Assembly (NCBI RefSeq): GCF_001517665.2
Contig: NZ_LN999808.1
Location: 248,001 to 312,000, forward strand
DNA length: 64,000 bases
Source: Peptoniphilus phoceensis
GTDB taxonomy: Bacteria; Bacillota; Clostridia; Tissierellales; Peptoniphilaceae
Reading direction: 5' to 3'
A program made the translations under genes and the position numbers. The notes below the pieces were generated by a model that was not told the DNA's origin, searched no databases, and was given only the letters and a program-made list of their open reading frames with translations. Each line of letters opens with the position of its first letter. The first letter of the stretch is position 1. Shown here in pieces: positions 1 through 10,589 of this stretch.

Positions 1-1355
1 TTCCAAAAACCAACTGCCAAGCCTGCCATGTAGCAAGCTCCAAGAGCTGTTAATTCTACAATTTTTGGTCTTTCTATGTGGACATCAACAATATCTGATA
101 AAAATTTCATCAAGAAATTATTTTTGCTAACTCCTCCGTCAACTGTGAGAGACTTTATTTTTGTATTTGAGTCTTCCTGCATTGCCTTTATTACATCACA
201 GCTTAAATAGCCTATTGATTCTAAGGCAGCTCTTACTATGTGATATTTATTTACTGAGCCTGTAAGACCAACTATGGACCCCCTGGCATATTGATCCCAA
301 TAAGGTGCACCTAGTCCTGTAAAAGCTGGTATGAAATAACAGTCATTGGTATCTTCAACTTTATTTGCCATATATTCTGAATCATCTGCTTGGTCTATTA
401 TTCTCAAATTGTCGCGTAAAAAGTCAATACAGGATCCTGCTTCAAAGATTGAACCTTCAAGAGCGTATTTTATTTTTCCATCCATAGCCCAGGCTATAGT
501 CGTCACAAGTCCATTTTGTGATCTTATAAGTTCATCTCCTGTATTCATTAATATAAAGGCACCTGTTCCAAAGGTTGATTTTGCCATTCCCTTTTCAAAA
601 GAAGCTGTTCCAAAAAGTGATGACTGTTGATCTCCTATTGCTCCTGCAATTGGTATTTCACATCCCAAATATTTTGATTTAGATTTTCCATAAACTTCGC
701 TAGAATTTTTTATTTCTGGAAGCATGGATTTTGGTATATCAAATATTTCTAAAAGTTCTTCATCCCACTTTTTTTCTTTTATGTTAAAGAGCATAGTTCT
801 CGATGCATTGGTGTAGTCAGTTATGTGAACTTCTCCATCTGTAAGTTTGTAGATGAGATAAGTTTCTACTGTTCCAAAAAGGAGTTCTCCTTTTTCTGCC
901 ATTTCTCTTGCTCCCTCAACATTTTCCAGAATCCATCTTATTTTTGTAGCTGAAAAATAAGGGTCTATTACTAGTCCTGTCTTTTCTTTAATTTTTTCTT
1001 CAAGACCTTTTTCTTTTAATTCTTCACAATATTTTGAAGTTCTCTTGCACTGCCAAACAATTGCATTGTAAATTGGCTCCATAGTTTTTTTGTTCCAGAC
1101 AATTGTTGTTTCTCTTTGATTTGTTATGCCAATTGCTGCAATATCCTTTGGATCTATTTCCTTTCTAGACATTGCTTCCACTGCTGTACCTATTTGCTTT
1201 GACCAAAGATCGTCTGGCTCTTCTTCCACATAACCAGGTTTTGGAAAGTGTTTAATTAAATCTTTTTGTGCTACTGAAACTGGATTTCCCTTTTTATCAA
1301 AAATTATAGTTCTAGCAGATGTAGTACCTGCATCAAAAGCCATTATGTATTTCAT
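1..1355 (-). CDS. glpK: Glycerol kinase, 3' end cut by the window
   Basis: Phosphorylates glycerol to glycerol-3-phosphate with ATP in the cytoplasm. Reading the minus strand from the ATG at 1355 gives an open frame to the window edge (about 451 residues of an expected ~495-500). The start [16 protein letters not shown] is the FGGY-kinase phosphate-1 motif; further on come [12 protein letters not shown], a GDQQSSLFG segment and, near the edge, [11 protein letters not shown], all typical of GlpK. A GGTGAT Shine-Dalgarno lies just upstream. The last ~45 residues are missing only because the window begins inside the gene. No glpF or glpD is visible, so the operon context is unknown. Confidence 0.96.
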   Translation of the reverse strand, partial: MKYIMAFDAGTTSARTIIFDKKGNPVSVAQKDLIKHFPKPGYVEEEPDDLWSKQIGTAVEAMSRKEIDPKDIAAIGITNQRETTIVWNKKTMEPIYNAIVWQCKRTSKYCEELKEKGLEEKIKEKTGLVIDPYFSATKIRWILENVEGAREMAEKGELLFGTVETYLIYKLTDGEVHITDYTNASRTMLFNIKEKKWDEELLEIFDIPKSMLPEIKNSSEVYGKSKSKYLGCEIPIAGAIGDQQSSLFGTASFEKGMAKSTFGTGAFILMNTGDELIRSQNGLVTTIAWAMDGKIKYALEGSIFEAGSCIDFLRDNLRIIDQADDSEYMANKVEDTNDCYFIPAFTGLGAPYWDQYARGSIVGLTGSVNKYHIVRAALESIGYLSCDVIKAMQEDSNTKIKSLTVDGGVSKNNFLMKFLSDIVDVHIERPKIVELTALGACYMAGLAVGFW

Positions 1356-1454
1356 CTTATCACCAAGTTTATTATAACATTAATGATTTTTTTAGGCTCT
1401 CTTTTTGCAATTTATCTTTGATTTTAGAAGTGCTATAATTATTTTATCTTATTT

Positions 1455-1530
1455 GCTGATATGGCTCAGTTGGTAGAGCAATTGCTTCGTAATCAATAGG
1501 TCGGCGGTTCGACTCCGCCTATCAGCTCCA
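1455..1530 (+). tRNA. tRNA-Thr (anticodon CGT)
   Basis: A 76-nt cloverleaf with an encoded CCA end. The acceptor arm GCTGATA pairs with TATCAGC, the D-arm is GCTC..GAGC, and the T-arm is GGCGG-TTCGACT-CCGCC. The anticodon loop TTCGTAA gives CGT at 1488-1490, reading threonine ACG. The last anticodon-stem pair (31-39) is C-U, a mismatch; the rest pairs normally. Confidence 0.95.
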
Positions 1531-1537
1531 CAAAAAA

Positions 1538-1571
1538 AGTGTCAGATTTTTTATTCTGACACTCTTTTTTT
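1538..1571. terminator. Bidirectional intrinsic terminator
   Basis: Arms AGTGTCAGA (1538-1546) and TCTGACACT (1555-1563) are perfectly complementary, with a run of A before and a run of T after. It can end the tRNA-Thr transcript on the plus strand and the rsbV-rsbW-sigma-psiE transcript on the minus strand. Confidence 0.85.
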
Positions 1572-2226
1572 ATTTATCTTTTTCTTTTTTCTCGTCAATT
1601 CTTTCTATGGAAACTGTTTCTATAACTCCACCAGTTGCCATTTTAACAATTTGGAAGATATAATCTCCATCTTCAACTATTACTCCAACTTCAGCTTCTT
1701 CTGCATTTTTTATAAGAAGTGCTGAAACATAACCTCCAATTGTAGTTGCTGTTCCAGGTTCAATATCAAATCCATACCTCTTGTTTAAAATCTTTAGAGG
1801 AGTTGAAGCAGAATATTCATTTTCTTCACCTTGAATACTATCCATACTTACTCCTGTTAACAAGAATTTTCTAACAGCAAAGAGTACTGCTATGGCGATT
1901 GTTGCTATAAGTAAATCAAGCATTGTGTCTGAATAGACAAGCATCTTTCTTGATATTACTAATAATATCAAGTGGATAATATTTGTATCTGTATGCGCTA
2001 TCATGAGAACCACAAATTCTATTGCTATTACAAGTAAGAGGACGTGGGATAGAAAATTTTGAAATATTTCATAAGATAAACCAGCATTACTTGTGATTAT
2101 TTTGAAATAATACTTCAAAATATCTGGAATTGATACTATTACACCTGCTATTAATAGGATTGATACTATTATTTCAAAGATATTAACTAATTTTAAAAGT
2201 GTTACTAGGTATCTATTTCTATTCAT
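1570..2226 (-). CDS. PsiE-like membrane protein with a CorC/HlyC-type C-terminal domain
   Basis: A 218-residue protein. Residues 1-130 hold about four hydrophobic segments resembling the PsiE (phosphate-starvation-inducible) membrane fold. Residues ~145-210 (around LNKRYGFDIEPGTATTIGGY, then AEVGVIVEDGDYIFQI) resemble the small transporter-associated CorC_HlyC domain found on ion channels and efflux proteins. Its start codon overlaps the sigma-factor stop (TAATG), so it is translationally coupled to the stress-sigma cassette. The substrate is unknown. The domain calls are from recognition by eye; the pairing suggests a membrane protein tuned by a small-molecule sensor. Confidence 0.7.
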   Translation of the reverse strand: MNRNRYLVTLLKLVNIFEIIVSILLIAGVIVSIPDILKYYFKIITSNAGLSYEIFQNFLSHVLLLVIAIEFVVLMIAHTDTNIIHLILLVISRKMLVYSDTMLDLLIATIAIAVLFAVRKFLLTGVSMDSIQGEENEYSASTPLKILNKRYGFDIEPGTATTIGGYVSALLIKNAEEAEVGVIVEDGDYIFQIVKMATGGVIETVSIERIDEKKEKDK

Positions 2227-3011
2227 TATACCTCCATAGTCTTAGAAAGTTCTTTTTTCATTTTCTCTAGAACTTTTTTCTCCATTCTTGAAACTGTCAT
2301 TTGAGAAATGTTTAATTTTTCCGCAATAACAACTTGAGTCTTCTTATTAAAGTATCTATCTATTAAAATAGTTCTTTCAACTTCATCTAAGTTTTCCATA
2401 GCTTTTTTGAAAAAGTCGTTAGATTCTATTTTGTCAAAATATTTTTCTTCCACTCCAATAAGATCAGATAGGTTCACTTCGTTTTCGTCACCAGATTCAT
2501 AAGTAACATCAAGAGATTGAGGTGTGTAGACCTTAGACGCTTCCATAGCCTCCATTACTTCTTCTGGAGTTGAGTCCAAATATTCTGCAATTTCGTCTAT
2601 AGTTGGAGTTTTTTGGTACTTTTGTGAAAGGCTCACTGTCGCATTAGAGATTTTTTTTGACAATTCTTGAATTCTTCTTGGAACTCTAATTGTCCAACCA
2701 TTATCTCTAAAATATTTTTTTATTTCTCCAATAATTGTTGGAGTAGCAAAGGAAGAAAATTCAAATCCCTTTTCAGGATCATATCTTTCTATGGCATAGA
2801 TTAGACCAATAGATGCCACTTGGTAGATATCGTCATAATCTATTCCCCTGCCTGTATATTTTTTAGATAGTATTTCTGCGATATAAAGGTGCTCTTCAAT
2901 TAAAATATCTCTAATTTCCTGATTTTTTGTTTCATAATATTCTTTGAAGAGATCTTTTCTTTCTTCTTTTGTAAGTCTCCTATCTAAATTATTGTATTCT
3001 TTTAAATTCAT
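2226..3011 (-). CDS. SigB/SigF/SigG-type RNA polymerase sigma factor
   Basis: 261 residues, the usual length of SigB/SigF sigma factors. Region 2 is clear (YDDIYQVASIGLIYAIERYD, then FSSFATPTIIGEIKKYFRD), followed by the -35-binding region 4 near the C-terminus (KTQVVIAEKLNISQMTVSRM). The stretch GWTIRVPRRIQEL resembles the SigB/SigF family. The order anti-anti-sigma, anti-sigma, sigma matches both rsbV-rsbW-sigB and spoIIAA-spoIIAB-sigF. As no sporulation genes are visible, a general stress role (SigB-like) is my inference. It lies 9 bases after rsbW, and the set starts 8 bases after gyrA. Confidence 0.88.
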   Translation of the reverse strand: MNLKEYNNLDRRLTKEERKDLFKEYYETKNQEIRDILIEEHLYIAEILSKKYTGRGIDYDDIYQVASIGLIYAIERYDPEKGFEFSSFATPTIIGEIKKYFRDNGWTIRVPRRIQELSKKISNATVSLSQKYQKTPTIDEIAEYLDSTPEEVMEAMEASKVYTPQSLDVTYESGDENEVNLSDLIGVEEKYFDKIESNDFFKKAMENLDEVERTILIDRYFNKKTQVVIAEKLNISQMTVSRMEKKVLEKMKKELSKTMEV

Positions 3012-3020
3012 AACAGACCC

Positions 3021-3371
3021 TTATAATTCTTTAGATAAAATAAATTTACTTCCATCAAAATGAGATTCATCGACAAGACAATCTATAATAGTTTTTGCAA
3101 GAGATAAGTCTTCTGATTCCTCTAATTTTTCTTCACTAATTTCACTAACACAAATTCTTATCTTATCATTTTCTTCGATTTCAAAAATCAAATCAATTTG
3201 ATCATTTTCGGATAATTTATGGCAAATATTTAAACTTTCTGTCACTGCCATTTTTAAATCTTCTATTTCTTCGATATCCCTATTTAAAAGATTTAAGATA
3301 CCAGAAAGCATAAGTCTAACTGTCGAAAAATATTTTGCATCGTTGGGAATTTGGTATTTTAAAGTATCCAT
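3021..3371 (-). CDS. RsbW/SpoIIAB-like anti-sigma factor, degenerate ATP site
   Basis: I place the start at the ATG at 3371 because AGGGGGT lies directly upstream; a longer frame to 3401 would begin inside rsbV. This gives 116 residues, short against ~140-160 for RsbW/SpoIIAB. By position it should be a GHKL-fold kinase that holds the sigma factor and phosphorylates RsbV. The N-box is recognisable but altered: TESLNICH (E45, N48) where the family has E-x-x-x-N. The glycine-rich ATP-lid is missing: where relatives have a D-x-G and a GLGL motif, this protein reads SEISEEKLEESEDLSLAKTI. It may bind the sigma factor without normal kinase activity. The assignment rests largely on gene order and partial similarity. 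Confidence 0.7.
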   Translation of the reverse strand: MDTLKYQIPNDAKYFSTVRLMLSGILNLLNRDIEEIEDLKMAVTESLNICHKLSENDQIDLIFEIEENDKIRICVSEISEEKLEESEDLSLAKTIIDCLVDESHFDGSKFILSKEL

Positions 3372-3372
3372 A

Positions 3373-3684
3373 TTACCCCCTGATTTCAAACATATCTTCA
3401 AGCTTGGTTATCTTAAAGAGCTTCATTATTGAAGGATTTAAGTTCTCAATTACAATTTTATTATTATCTTTTTCCACTTCTTTTAAGATGTAGATAAGAG
3501 AACCTAGACCTGTTGAGTCTAAATATTCTAGTTCTTTACAGTCAAATAAAATATTCTTTTTATTTTTTTCATAAATCTTTATAGATTTTTCTTTGAATTT
3601 TTTTGTGTTATAAACGTCAAGTTCTCCCTTTGGATATAAAATTAAAAATTCATCAGTATTTTTTGACTCTAATTTAAATTCCAT
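3373..3684 (-). CDS. RsbV/SpoIIAA-like anti-sigma factor antagonist (STAS)
   Basis: 103 residues, the normal size for a single STAS domain. In the partner-switching scheme the unphosphorylated form binds the anti-sigma factor and frees sigma. The switch serine is present as Ser57 in LDSTGLGSLI, matching the phosphorylated serine of RsbV/SpoIIAA. Its start is 8 bases from the gyrA stop, so read-through from the gyrase operon is likely. No RsbU/SpoIIE phosphatase is seen in the window, so the input signal is unknown. Confidence 0.88.
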   Translation of the reverse strand: MEFKLESKNTDEFLILYPKGELDVYNTKKFKEKSIKIYEKNKKNILFDCKELEYLDSTGLGSLIYILKEVEKDNNKIVIENLNPSIMKLFKITKLEDMFEIRG

Positions 3685-3692
3685 AAATCCTC

Positions 3693-6122
3693 CTAGTCTC
3701 CAATGTAATTTGCAACAGCTACAACTTTTGCATCTGTCAAATTCATGAGCTTAACTCCAGATGTATTTCTTCCTTGGATGGAGATATCTTCAGTAAGAAT
3801 TCTTATGATAATTCCAGAATTTGCAATTATCATTACATCGTCTTCTTTTTCAACAACTGTCGCTGCTGCCACATCTCCAGTTTTTTTAGTGTTCTTGTAA
3901 GTTAGAAGTCCCTTTCCACCTCTGTTTTGTGGCCTGTACTTTTCAATTTCAGTTAATTTTCCATAACCATTTTCAGAAATGACTAAAAGGTACTTGTCTT
4001 TACAAACAAGATCAGATGAAACAACAATATCATCTTTGTCTAAATCAATGGATTTAACTCCCATAGAATTTCTTCCAGATTTTCTAACTTGTTCTTCATT
4101 AAATCTAATAGAAAGTCCTTTTTTAGTTACAAGTATTACATCTTCATTATTCTTAGTCAAATGAACATTTATTAATTTATCATCTTCATTTAATTTTATA
4201 GCAATGATACCAGATTTTCTAATATTTTTGTACTCCTTAAATGAAGTTCTCTTAATAAGTCCCTTTTCAGTTACCATTAAGAAATTCATGTCTGGATCAT
4301 ATTCTTTAACAGGTATTATAGAAGTTACTCTTTCATTTTCATCAAGATCTAGAAGGTTTATAATTGCAGTTCCTCTAGATGTTCTTGAATCTTCAGGAAT
4401 TTCATAAGCTTTTAATTTAAATACATTTCCAAGAGATGTAAAGAATAAAATCATATCGTGAGTTGATGTGACAAATAATTCTTTTACAAAATCTTTATCT
4501 CTCATATTGCCAGAAGAAACTCCCCTACCGCCTCTTTTTTGTGGTTTATAAGTTCCTTCACTCATTCTCTTGATGTATCCAAATTGAGTAAGTGTTATTA
4601 CAACATCTTCTTTCTTTATAATATCTTCAATTTCTATATCTGTTCTATCTTGAGAAATTACAGTTCTTCTTAAATCTCCATATTTTGATTTTATTTCAAG
4701 AAGTTCTTCTTTTATTAGGTTCATAAGTACATCGTTGTTTTCCAAGATTTCTCTAAACCATTTAATATCAGCTTGAAGTTTTTCATATTCAGCTTCAAGT
4801 TTTTCTCTTTCAAGTCCTGTAAGTCTTCTAATTCTCATGTCCAAGATAGCTTGAGATTGTTCTTCTGTAAGTTTAAATTCTTCATAGAACTTTTCCTTTG
4901 CTTCCTTGTCATCTTTTGATGCTCTTACAATTTTTATAATTCTGTCAATATTGTCAAGAGCTATAAAAAGACCTTCAACTATGTGAGCTCTTTTTTCTGC
5001 CTTATCTAAGTCAAACTTTGTCCTTCTAGTTACAACTTCAACTTGATGATCAACATAATATCTTATTATTTCTTTTAAATTTAAGATTTCTGGTTTTCCA
5101 TTTACGAGGGCAAGATTTATAATCCCAAAAGTTGTTTGCATTTGAGTATTCTTATAAAGCTTATTTAAAACAACTTCAGCATTTGCATCTCTTTTTAATT
5201 CAACAATTATGTTGATTCCCTTTCTATTTGAAGCATCAGTTATATTTGAAATACCATCAATTACTTTATTCTTGGCAAGATCTGCAATTTTCATGATAAG
5301 AGATGACTTATTAACTTGATAAGGAAGTTCTGTTATTACAATTTTTTCACGATTGTTCTTAAAAGCTTTGATTTCAGCAACTGCTCTAACAGTTATTTTT
5401 CCCCTGCCAGTTTCATAAGCAGCTCTGATTCCATCTGTGCCCATAATTTGAGCACCAGTAGGAAAATCTGGTCCTTTTATTATTTGATTTAGTTCAGCAA
5501 TTGAAATTTCATCGTTATCAATATAGGCTATGATTCCATCAATAGATTCATTCATATTGTGTGGAGCCATATTTGTTGCCATACCTACTGCAATACCAGA
5601 AGAACCATTTACTAAAAGATTTGGAAATCTTGCTGGAAGTATAGTTGGTTCCTTTTCATTTTCATCAAAGTTTGGAACAAAATCAACTGTATCTTTATTT
5701 ATATCTCTTAGCATTTCTTCTGCAAGCTTTGTCATTCTCACTTCTGTGTAACGCATAGCTGCAGCTCCATCGCCGTCTATATTACCAAAGTTTCCTTGTC
5801 CATCAACTAGTGGATATCTTGTGTTAAAATCTTGTGCAAGTCTTACTGTTGCTTCGTAAATAGATGAGTCACCGTGAGGGTGATACTTACCCATTACATC
5901 CCCAACAAGCCTTGCTGACTTTCTGTATGGTCCATTTGATGCAAGATTAAGTCCCTGCATTCCATATAAAATTCTTCTGTGAACTGGTTTTAGTCCATCA
6001 CGTACATCAGGAAGTGCTCTTGCAACTATTACAGACATTGAATAATCGAGATAAGAAGACCTCATCTTTTTATTAATATCTACATCAAGTATTCCTGATT
6101 CTATAAATTTATTTTCAGTCAT
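3693..6122 (-). CDS. gyrA: DNA gyrase subunit A
   Basis: 809 residues, normal length. It breaks and rejoins DNA and wraps it for negative supercoiling with GyrB. The catalytic tyrosine is in [10 protein letters not shown]. The quinolone-resistance region reads [17 protein letters not shown], with serine at the E. coli Ser83 position and an acidic residue at position 87, the sensitive type. A GyrA-box variant (QKRGGRG) in the C-terminal region and the six-bladed wrapping repeats argue for GyrA rather than ParC. It is directly downstream of gyrB, 9 bases apart. Confidence 0.98.
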   Translation of the reverse strand: MTENKFIESGILDVDINKKMRSSYLDYSMSVIVARALPDVRDGLKPVHRRILYGMQGLNLASNGPYRKSARLVGDVMGKYHPHGDSSIYEATVRLAQDFNTRYPLVDGQGNFGNIDGDGAAAMRYTEVRMTKLAEEMLRDINKDTVDFVPNFDENEKEPTILPARFPNLLVNGSSGIAVGMATNMAPHNMNESIDGIIAYIDNDEISIAELNQIIKGPDFPTGAQIMGTDGIRAAYETGRGKITVRAVAEIKAFKNNREKIVITELPYQVNKSSLIMKIADLAKNKVIDGISNITDASNRKGINIIVELKRDANAEVVLNKLYKNTQMQTTFGIINLALVNGKPEILNLKEIIRYYVDHQVEVVTRRTKFDLDKAEKRAHIVEGLFIALDNIDRIIKIVRASKDDKEAKEKFYEEFKLTEEQSQAILDMRIRRLTGLEREKLEAEYEKLQADIKWFREILENNDVLMNLIKEELLEIKSKYGDLRRTVISQDRTDIEIEDIIKKEDVVITLTQFGYIKRMSEGTYKPQKRGGRGVSSGNMRDKDFVKELFVTSTHDMILFFTSLGNVFKLKAYEIPEDSRTSRGTAIINLLDLDENERVTSIIPVKEYDPDMNFLMVTEKGLIKRTSFKEYKNIRKSGIIAIKLNEDDKLINVHLTKNNEDVILVTKKGLSIRFNEEQVRKSGRNSMGVKSIDLDKDDIVVSSDLVCKDKYLLVISENGYGKLTEIEKYRPQNRGGKGLLTYKNTKKTGDVAAATVVEKEDDVMIIANSGIIIRILTEDISIQGRNTSGVKLMNLTDAKVVAVANYIGD

Positions 6123-6131
6123 CTTTCACTC

Positions 6132-8045
6132 CTATGCATCTATATAATCTGCATAAATTGCATTTTCTGTTATAAAATCTCTTCTTGGTTCAACATCTGT
6201 GCCCATTAAAACTGAGAAAGTATCATCAGCTTCTGTTATGTCATCGATGTTTACCTTTAAAAGAAGTCTATTGTCTGGATTCATTGTAGTTTCCCAAAGT
6301 TGTTCTGGGTTCATTTCTCCAAGACCCTTATATCTCTTTATATTTATCTTAGAATCCTTGTATTCATTAAGGGCGAGTCTAAGTTCTTTTTCATTGTGAC
6401 AATATCTAAGTATTTTTGTTCCCTTTTCAATTCCATAAAGTGGAGCTTGAGCAACATAAACATGTCCATCTTCTATAAGAGGTTTCATATATCTAAAGAA
6501 GAAGGTCAAAAGAAGTGTCATAATATGAGCACCGTCTACATCGGCATCGGTCATTATTATTATCTTGTCATACCTTAGTTTATCTATGTTAAATTCTTCC
6601 CCAATTCCTGTTCCAAAGGCTGTTATCATAGCACGAATTTCAGATGAATTAAGCATTCTATCAAGTCTTGCTTTTTCAACATTCATTATCTTACCTCTCA
6701 ATGGTAAAATTGCTTGATAAGCTGAATCTCTACCATCAGTAGCAGAACCACCAGCTGAATTACCTTCGACAAGGAATATTTCATTTCTTTTTGGATCATC
6801 ATTTTGGCAATCTTTAAGTTTACCTGGAAGAGTCATAGATTCTAGATTGTTTTTCTTTCTAGTTAAGTCCCTTGCCTTTCTAGCAGCTTCTCTAGCACGT
6901 CTTGCTGATAGGGCCTTGTCAAGGATTTGCTTACCTACTTTTGGATTTTCTTCCAAGAAAATTTCTAGTTTTTCAGATAAAACTGAGTCTACAACTCCTC
7001 TAGTTTCTGAATTTCCAAGTTTTGCCTTTGTTTGGCCTTCGAACTGTGGATCAGGTAATTTTACACTTATAACAGCAGAAATTCCTTCTCTAACATCTTC
7101 ACCAGATAGATTTTCTTCTTTTTCTTTTATAATATTATTTTTTCTACCATAGTCATTTAAGGTTCTAGTTAAAGCTGATCTAAATCCAGAAAGGTGAGTT
7201 CCACCTTCTTCTGTATTAATATTATTTGCAAAGGAAAGCACAACTTCTGAATAAGAATCTGTATATTGAATTGCAATTTCCACTGCAGTTTCTTCCCTAA
7301 TTTCATCTATGTAGATGATTTCATCGTGAACTGGTTTTTTCTTGACATTTATAAATTCAACAAAGGACTTTATGCCGCCTTCATAATGGAAAACTTCATT
7401 TATATCTTTTCTTTCATCTATAAATTCAATTTTTATTCCCTTATTTAAGAAGGCCATTTCTCTAAATCTTTTAGAAAGTACTTCGTCAGAAAATTCTACA
7501 GTTTCAAAAATAGTATCATCTGGTTCAAAATAAATAGTTGTACCAGTATCTTCTTTTTTAGTTTCTCCAATTATTTCAAGTTCACTTTTTCGAATTCCCT
7601 TAGCAAACTCTTGTCTGTAAATTTTACCATCTCTTTTTACAGTTGCAATTAACTTATTTGAGAGGGCATTTACTACAGATACACCAACACCGTGAAGTCC
7701 ACCAGAAACTTTGTAGGCAGAGTTATCAAATTTACCACCTGCGTGAAGAATTGTAAGTACAGTTTCAACAGTAGATTTTCCTGTTTGAGGGTGAATGTCA
7801 ACTGGAATACCTGAACCATTATCGGATATTTCAACATAACCCTTTTTATTTATTTTTATAATAATATGGTCGCATATACCAGCAAGAGCTTCATCTATAG
7901 AGTTATCTACAACTTCATATACTAGATGGTGTAAACCTCTTGGACCAGTAGATCCGATATACATACCTGGTCTTTTTCTAACAGGATCAAGTCCCTCTAA
8001 GACCTGTATATCCGACGCGTCATAATGTCTTTTGTCCTTTGCCAT
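6132..8045 (-). CDS. gyrB: DNA gyrase subunit B
   Basis: I start it at the ATG at 8045 ([11 protein letters not shown]), because AGGAGA lies just upstream; a longer frame to 8081 overlaps recF and lacks a ribosome site. About 637 residues. The ATPase domain shows [13 protein letters not shown] and [15 protein letters not shown]; the TOPRIM domain shows EGNSAGGSA and DADVDGAHI; the C-terminal tail has the gyrase form ([17 protein letters not shown]). It supplies ATP hydrolysis for GyrA. It lies in the standard order recF-gyrB-gyrA. Confidence 0.98.
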   Translation of the reverse strand: MAKDKRHYDASDIQVLEGLDPVRKRPGMYIGSTGPRGLHHLVYEVVDNSIDEALAGICDHIIIKINKKGYVEISDNGSGIPVDIHPQTGKSTVETVLTILHAGGKFDNSAYKVSGGLHGVGVSVVNALSNKLIATVKRDGKIYRQEFAKGIRKSELEIIGETKKEDTGTTIYFEPDDTIFETVEFSDEVLSKRFREMAFLNKGIKIEFIDERKDINEVFHYEGGIKSFVEFINVKKKPVHDEIIYIDEIREETAVEIAIQYTDSYSEVVLSFANNINTEEGGTHLSGFRSALTRTLNDYGRKNNIIKEKEENLSGEDVREGISAVISVKLPDPQFEGQTKAKLGNSETRGVVDSVLSEKLEIFLEENPKVGKQILDKALSARRAREAARKARDLTRKKNNLESMTLPGKLKDCQNDDPKRNEIFLVEGNSAGGSATDGRDSAYQAILPLRGKIMNVEKARLDRMLNSSEIRAMITAFGTGIGEEFNIDKLRYDKIIIMTDADVDGAHIMTLLLTFFFRYMKPLIEDGHVYVAQAPLYGIEKGTKILRYCHNEKELRLALNEYKDSKINIKRYKGLGEMNPEQLWETTMNPDNRLLLKVNIDDITEADDTFSVLMGTDVEPRRDFITENAIYADYIDA

Positions 8046-8061
8046 TTTTTCTCCTATTCTT

Positions 8062-9135
8062 TTACAAAATTTTACCTTCACTTATCCTATAAAAATTAGC
8101 ATCAACTGATTTTAAAAACTCATCAGCTTCAGTTGTAGTGATAAATGTCTGTAAATCTTTTAGTGAATGTAATAAGTATCTACTTCTATTTGAATCAATC
8201 TCTGAAAAAACATCGTCAAGTAAAAGCAGAGGCTTAGTTTTATATAAATCTTTTATAAGATCTGCTTCAGCCAATTTTAAACTCAATACTACACTTCTCT
8301 GTTCTCCCTGAGAAGCATAGGATTTTGATGAAAAAGTATTTATTTTAAAATCCAAATCATCTCTATGAGGTCCAACACTTGTATACCTCTTTTCTAAATC
8401 CTTTGATATAGATTCCTTTAAGATTTTTAGATAATTTTCCATTAATTCTTTTTCATCAACAAATATTGGAACAGTTGAGAGATAAGTTATATTTAAATCA
8501 TCACCAGATAATCTTTTATAATGTTTTTTGGCAATTTCATTTAACTTTTTGATAACTCTTAATCTCATAATAATTATTTTAGTTCCATTTTTTACGATTT
8601 CTCTGTCGTAGACATCTAAAAGATTTTTATCCATATTCATTTTCAAGAGTTTATTTCTCTCGAACAAAAGTCTTCTATACTTGTACATATAAAAATCGTA
8701 ATTTAAATCTATATTTGATAGCAAATCATCTAAAAATTTTCTTCTTTCCTTTGGTGAATACTTTATAATATTAAGATCTTCAGGATTAAAAAGAACTACA
8801 AATCTTGATTTTCTATAATCTTTAGTGTTTACTTTTTCATCATTTATGAAAACTTTTTTATTTTCAAACTTTGAAATTTCAATCCTATAATCATCCTTAT
8901 AATTATCAGTCATATATCTTGAGATTATGCTAGAAGAATTTTCGTCTATATTTATGAGATTAAGATCCTTTGAACTTCTAAAAGAATTTGCTCTTATAGA
9001 CATATAAATAGATTCTAGTAAATTAGTCTTTCCTGAAGCATTAAGACCATATAGGACATTTATATTTTCACCTGGAATAAAATCTAAACTCTTGTAATTT
9101 CTGAAATTAAAAAGTCTTAGATATTTGAGTTTCAT
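8062..9135 (-). CDS. recF: RecF, gap-repair recombination ATPase
   Basis: 357 residues, the usual size. An SMC-like ABC ATPase that helps load RecA at single-strand gaps with RecO/RecR. Walker A is [15 protein letters not shown] near residue 33; the signature region is [17 protein letters not shown]; Walker B is [13 protein letters not shown]. Its ATG overlaps the yaaA stop (ATGA), so the two are translationally coupled. Confidence 0.97.
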   Translation of the reverse strand: MKLKYLRLFNFRNYKSLDFIPGENINVLYGLNASGKTNLLESIYMSIRANSFRSSKDLNLINIDENSSSIISRYMTDNYKDDYRIEISKFENKKVFINDEKVNTKDYRKSRFVVLFNPEDLNIIKYSPKERRKFLDDLLSNIDLNYDFYMYKYRRLLFERNKLLKMNMDKNLLDVYDREIVKNGTKIIIMRLRVIKKLNEIAKKHYKRLSGDDLNITYLSTVPIFVDEKELMENYLKILKESISKDLEKRYTSVGPHRDDLDFKINTFSSKSYASQGEQRSVVLSLKLAEADLIKDLYKTKPLLLLDDVFSEIDSNRSRYLLHSLKDLQTFITTTEADEFLKSVDANFYRISEGKIL

Positions 9136-9344
9136 TTTTCACCAATTATAAAGTCATTTCCTTCAAAAGAAATTTTATCTCCCTTATATAATTTTCTTCC
9201 TCTCCTAGTTTCAACTTCTCCATTAACAGTAACCATACCTTCTTTTATCATAGTCTTTGCAAGACCACCTGATTCACAAAGGTTTGTCAATTTGAGAAAA
9301 GAGTCTAGTTTTATAAACTCAGTATTTATTTTAATAGTTTCCAT
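9132..9344 (-). CDS. yaaA: S4-domain RNA-binding protein, YaaA type
   Basis: A 70-residue protein that is almost entirely an S4 RNA-binding fold (SGGLAKTMIKEGMVTVNGE, then RRGRKLYKGD). This small protein lies between dnaN and recF in most Bacillus-type origins. Its role is unproven; ribosome-associated function is the usual guess. It starts 2 bases after dnaN and overlaps recF by four bases. Confidence 0.93.
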   Translation of the reverse strand: METIKINTEFIKLDSFLKLTNLCESGGLAKTMIKEGMVTVNGEVETRRGRKLYKGDKISFEGNDFIIGEK

Positions 9345-9346
9345 AA

Positions 9347-10441
9347 TTACCCCGCAAGTCTAACTGGTAATACAAGATATATATAAGAATCATTTTCAGC
9401 TTCAGTAATTATTAGTGGATTAACTGAATCAGTAAAATTAAGAAGAATTTCATCTGATTCTAAAATCTTAACTCCATCTAAAATATATCTTGAATTAAAA
9501 GCGATATCCAAACTTTCATCATGTTCAGATGTCTTTACTTTTTCAAAAACATCTCCTATTTCAGAATTACTTTTTATATCAATATAATTTTCGGATACAT
9601 TTAATTTTATAAGATTTGCCCTGTCTTCCCTTGCAAGAAGAGATGCTCTTTCTACTGCAAGTTGAAACTCTCTTTTAGATACAGAAGTTGAAATTTTATG
9701 TTCATCTCTTAAAAGAGCACTGTAGCTAAAGAAATCTCCACTTAATAGAGTACTGTAAAATACAGTATTGTTAAATTTAAAGACAATATTATTTCTAGAA
9801 ATATTTAATTTAACATTTTCTTCATCGTCAATGATCTTTACAAGCTCATTTAAGGATCTTGAAGGAATAATAATTGAATTTTCAATTCCAGTTTCCTTTT
9901 CAAGTTTTTGAATTGCCATTCTAAAACCATCAAGAGCCACAAAATTTATGAAGTTTTTCTTTATATCCATAAGGACTCCTGTGAATACAATTCTTGATTC
10001 ATCATTTGAAACTGCAAAAGTAGTTTTCTTTACAATATTTTTTAAATCCTTAGCAGATATATCTATAGTAAGATCTTCTTCAACTTTTGGAAGATCAGGA
10101 TATTCATCAGCTTTTTGTGTAGAAAGATTAAAAATTGAATCTCCACATTTTAAATTCATCATATAATTTTCTACATTTATATCTATAACGTCATTTTCAA
10201 GTTTTCTAATAATATCTCCAAAAAGTCTGGAATTTATTACTATTTCTCCTTCTCTTTCGACTATTGCATTTAATTTAGTCTTTATACTTATTTCTGTATC
10301 AGTTGCAGTTAGAGTTAGAGTGTTATCTTTTGCTGAAATTTTTATACCTTCAAGTATTTGCATTGTAGTTCTTTGAGAAATTGCTTTTTGAACAATGGAA
10401 ATATGTTTTGTCAGTTCTTTTCTGTTAACCTTTATTAGCAT
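9347..10441 (-). CDS. dnaN: DNA polymerase III beta sliding clamp
   Basis: 364 residues with the threefold repeated clamp fold. It starts MLIKVNRKELTKHISIVQKA and ends with YIYLVLPVRLAG, matching the family's C-terminal VLPVR motif. It tethers DNA polymerase III to DNA. A TTTTCCTCC complement (GGAGGAAAA) gives a strong Shine-Dalgarno. It follows dnaA after a 148-base gap holding the origin unwinding site. Confidence 0.98.
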   Translation of the reverse strand: MLIKVNRKELTKHISIVQKAISQRTTMQILEGIKISAKDNTLTLTATDTEISIKTKLNAIVEREGEIVINSRLFGDIIRKLENDVIDINVENYMMNLKCGDSIFNLSTQKADEYPDLPKVEEDLTIDISAKDLKNIVKKTTFAVSNDESRIVFTGVLMDIKKNFINFVALDGFRMAIQKLEKETGIENSIIIPSRSLNELVKIIDDEENVKLNISRNNIVFKFNNTVFYSTLLSGDFFSYSALLRDEHKISTSVSKREFQLAVERASLLAREDRANLIKLNVSENYIDIKSNSEIGDVFEKVKTSEHDESLDIAFNSRYILDGVKILESDEILLNFTDSVNPLIITEAENDSYIYLVLPVRLAG

Positions 10442-10589
10442 TTTTTCCTCCTAGAAAATAGTATATTAATTAGTAATAGTAGTAGGACCTGTGGATTTGT
10501 TAATAAGTCCCTAAAATATATGAGATACAATAAAATTTATTATTGATAAGCTGTGGATAAAATTCACACTTATAAAAACTTATCAACAA
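10442..10589. other. oriC part 2: DnaA-trio / unwinding region between dnaA and dnaN
   Basis: The run TAGTAATAGTAGTAG at 10471-10485 is a set of five 3'-GAT-5' DnaA-trios with one variant. It is followed by GACC and a near DnaA box (TGTGGATTT, 10490-10498). Further on are an exact box TGTGGATAA (10552-10560) and TTATCAACA (10580-10588). Between them lies very AT-rich DNA. Box, GC spacer and trio run are the arrangement of the basal unwinding system described in Bacillus subtilis, in the equivalent place. The strand should open here. Confidence 0.85.

Noticed and set aside
2226-3684. Sporulation spoIIA operon
   Set aside because: No sporulation genes are present in the window and the sigma sequence is at least as close to SigB; the name is left open.
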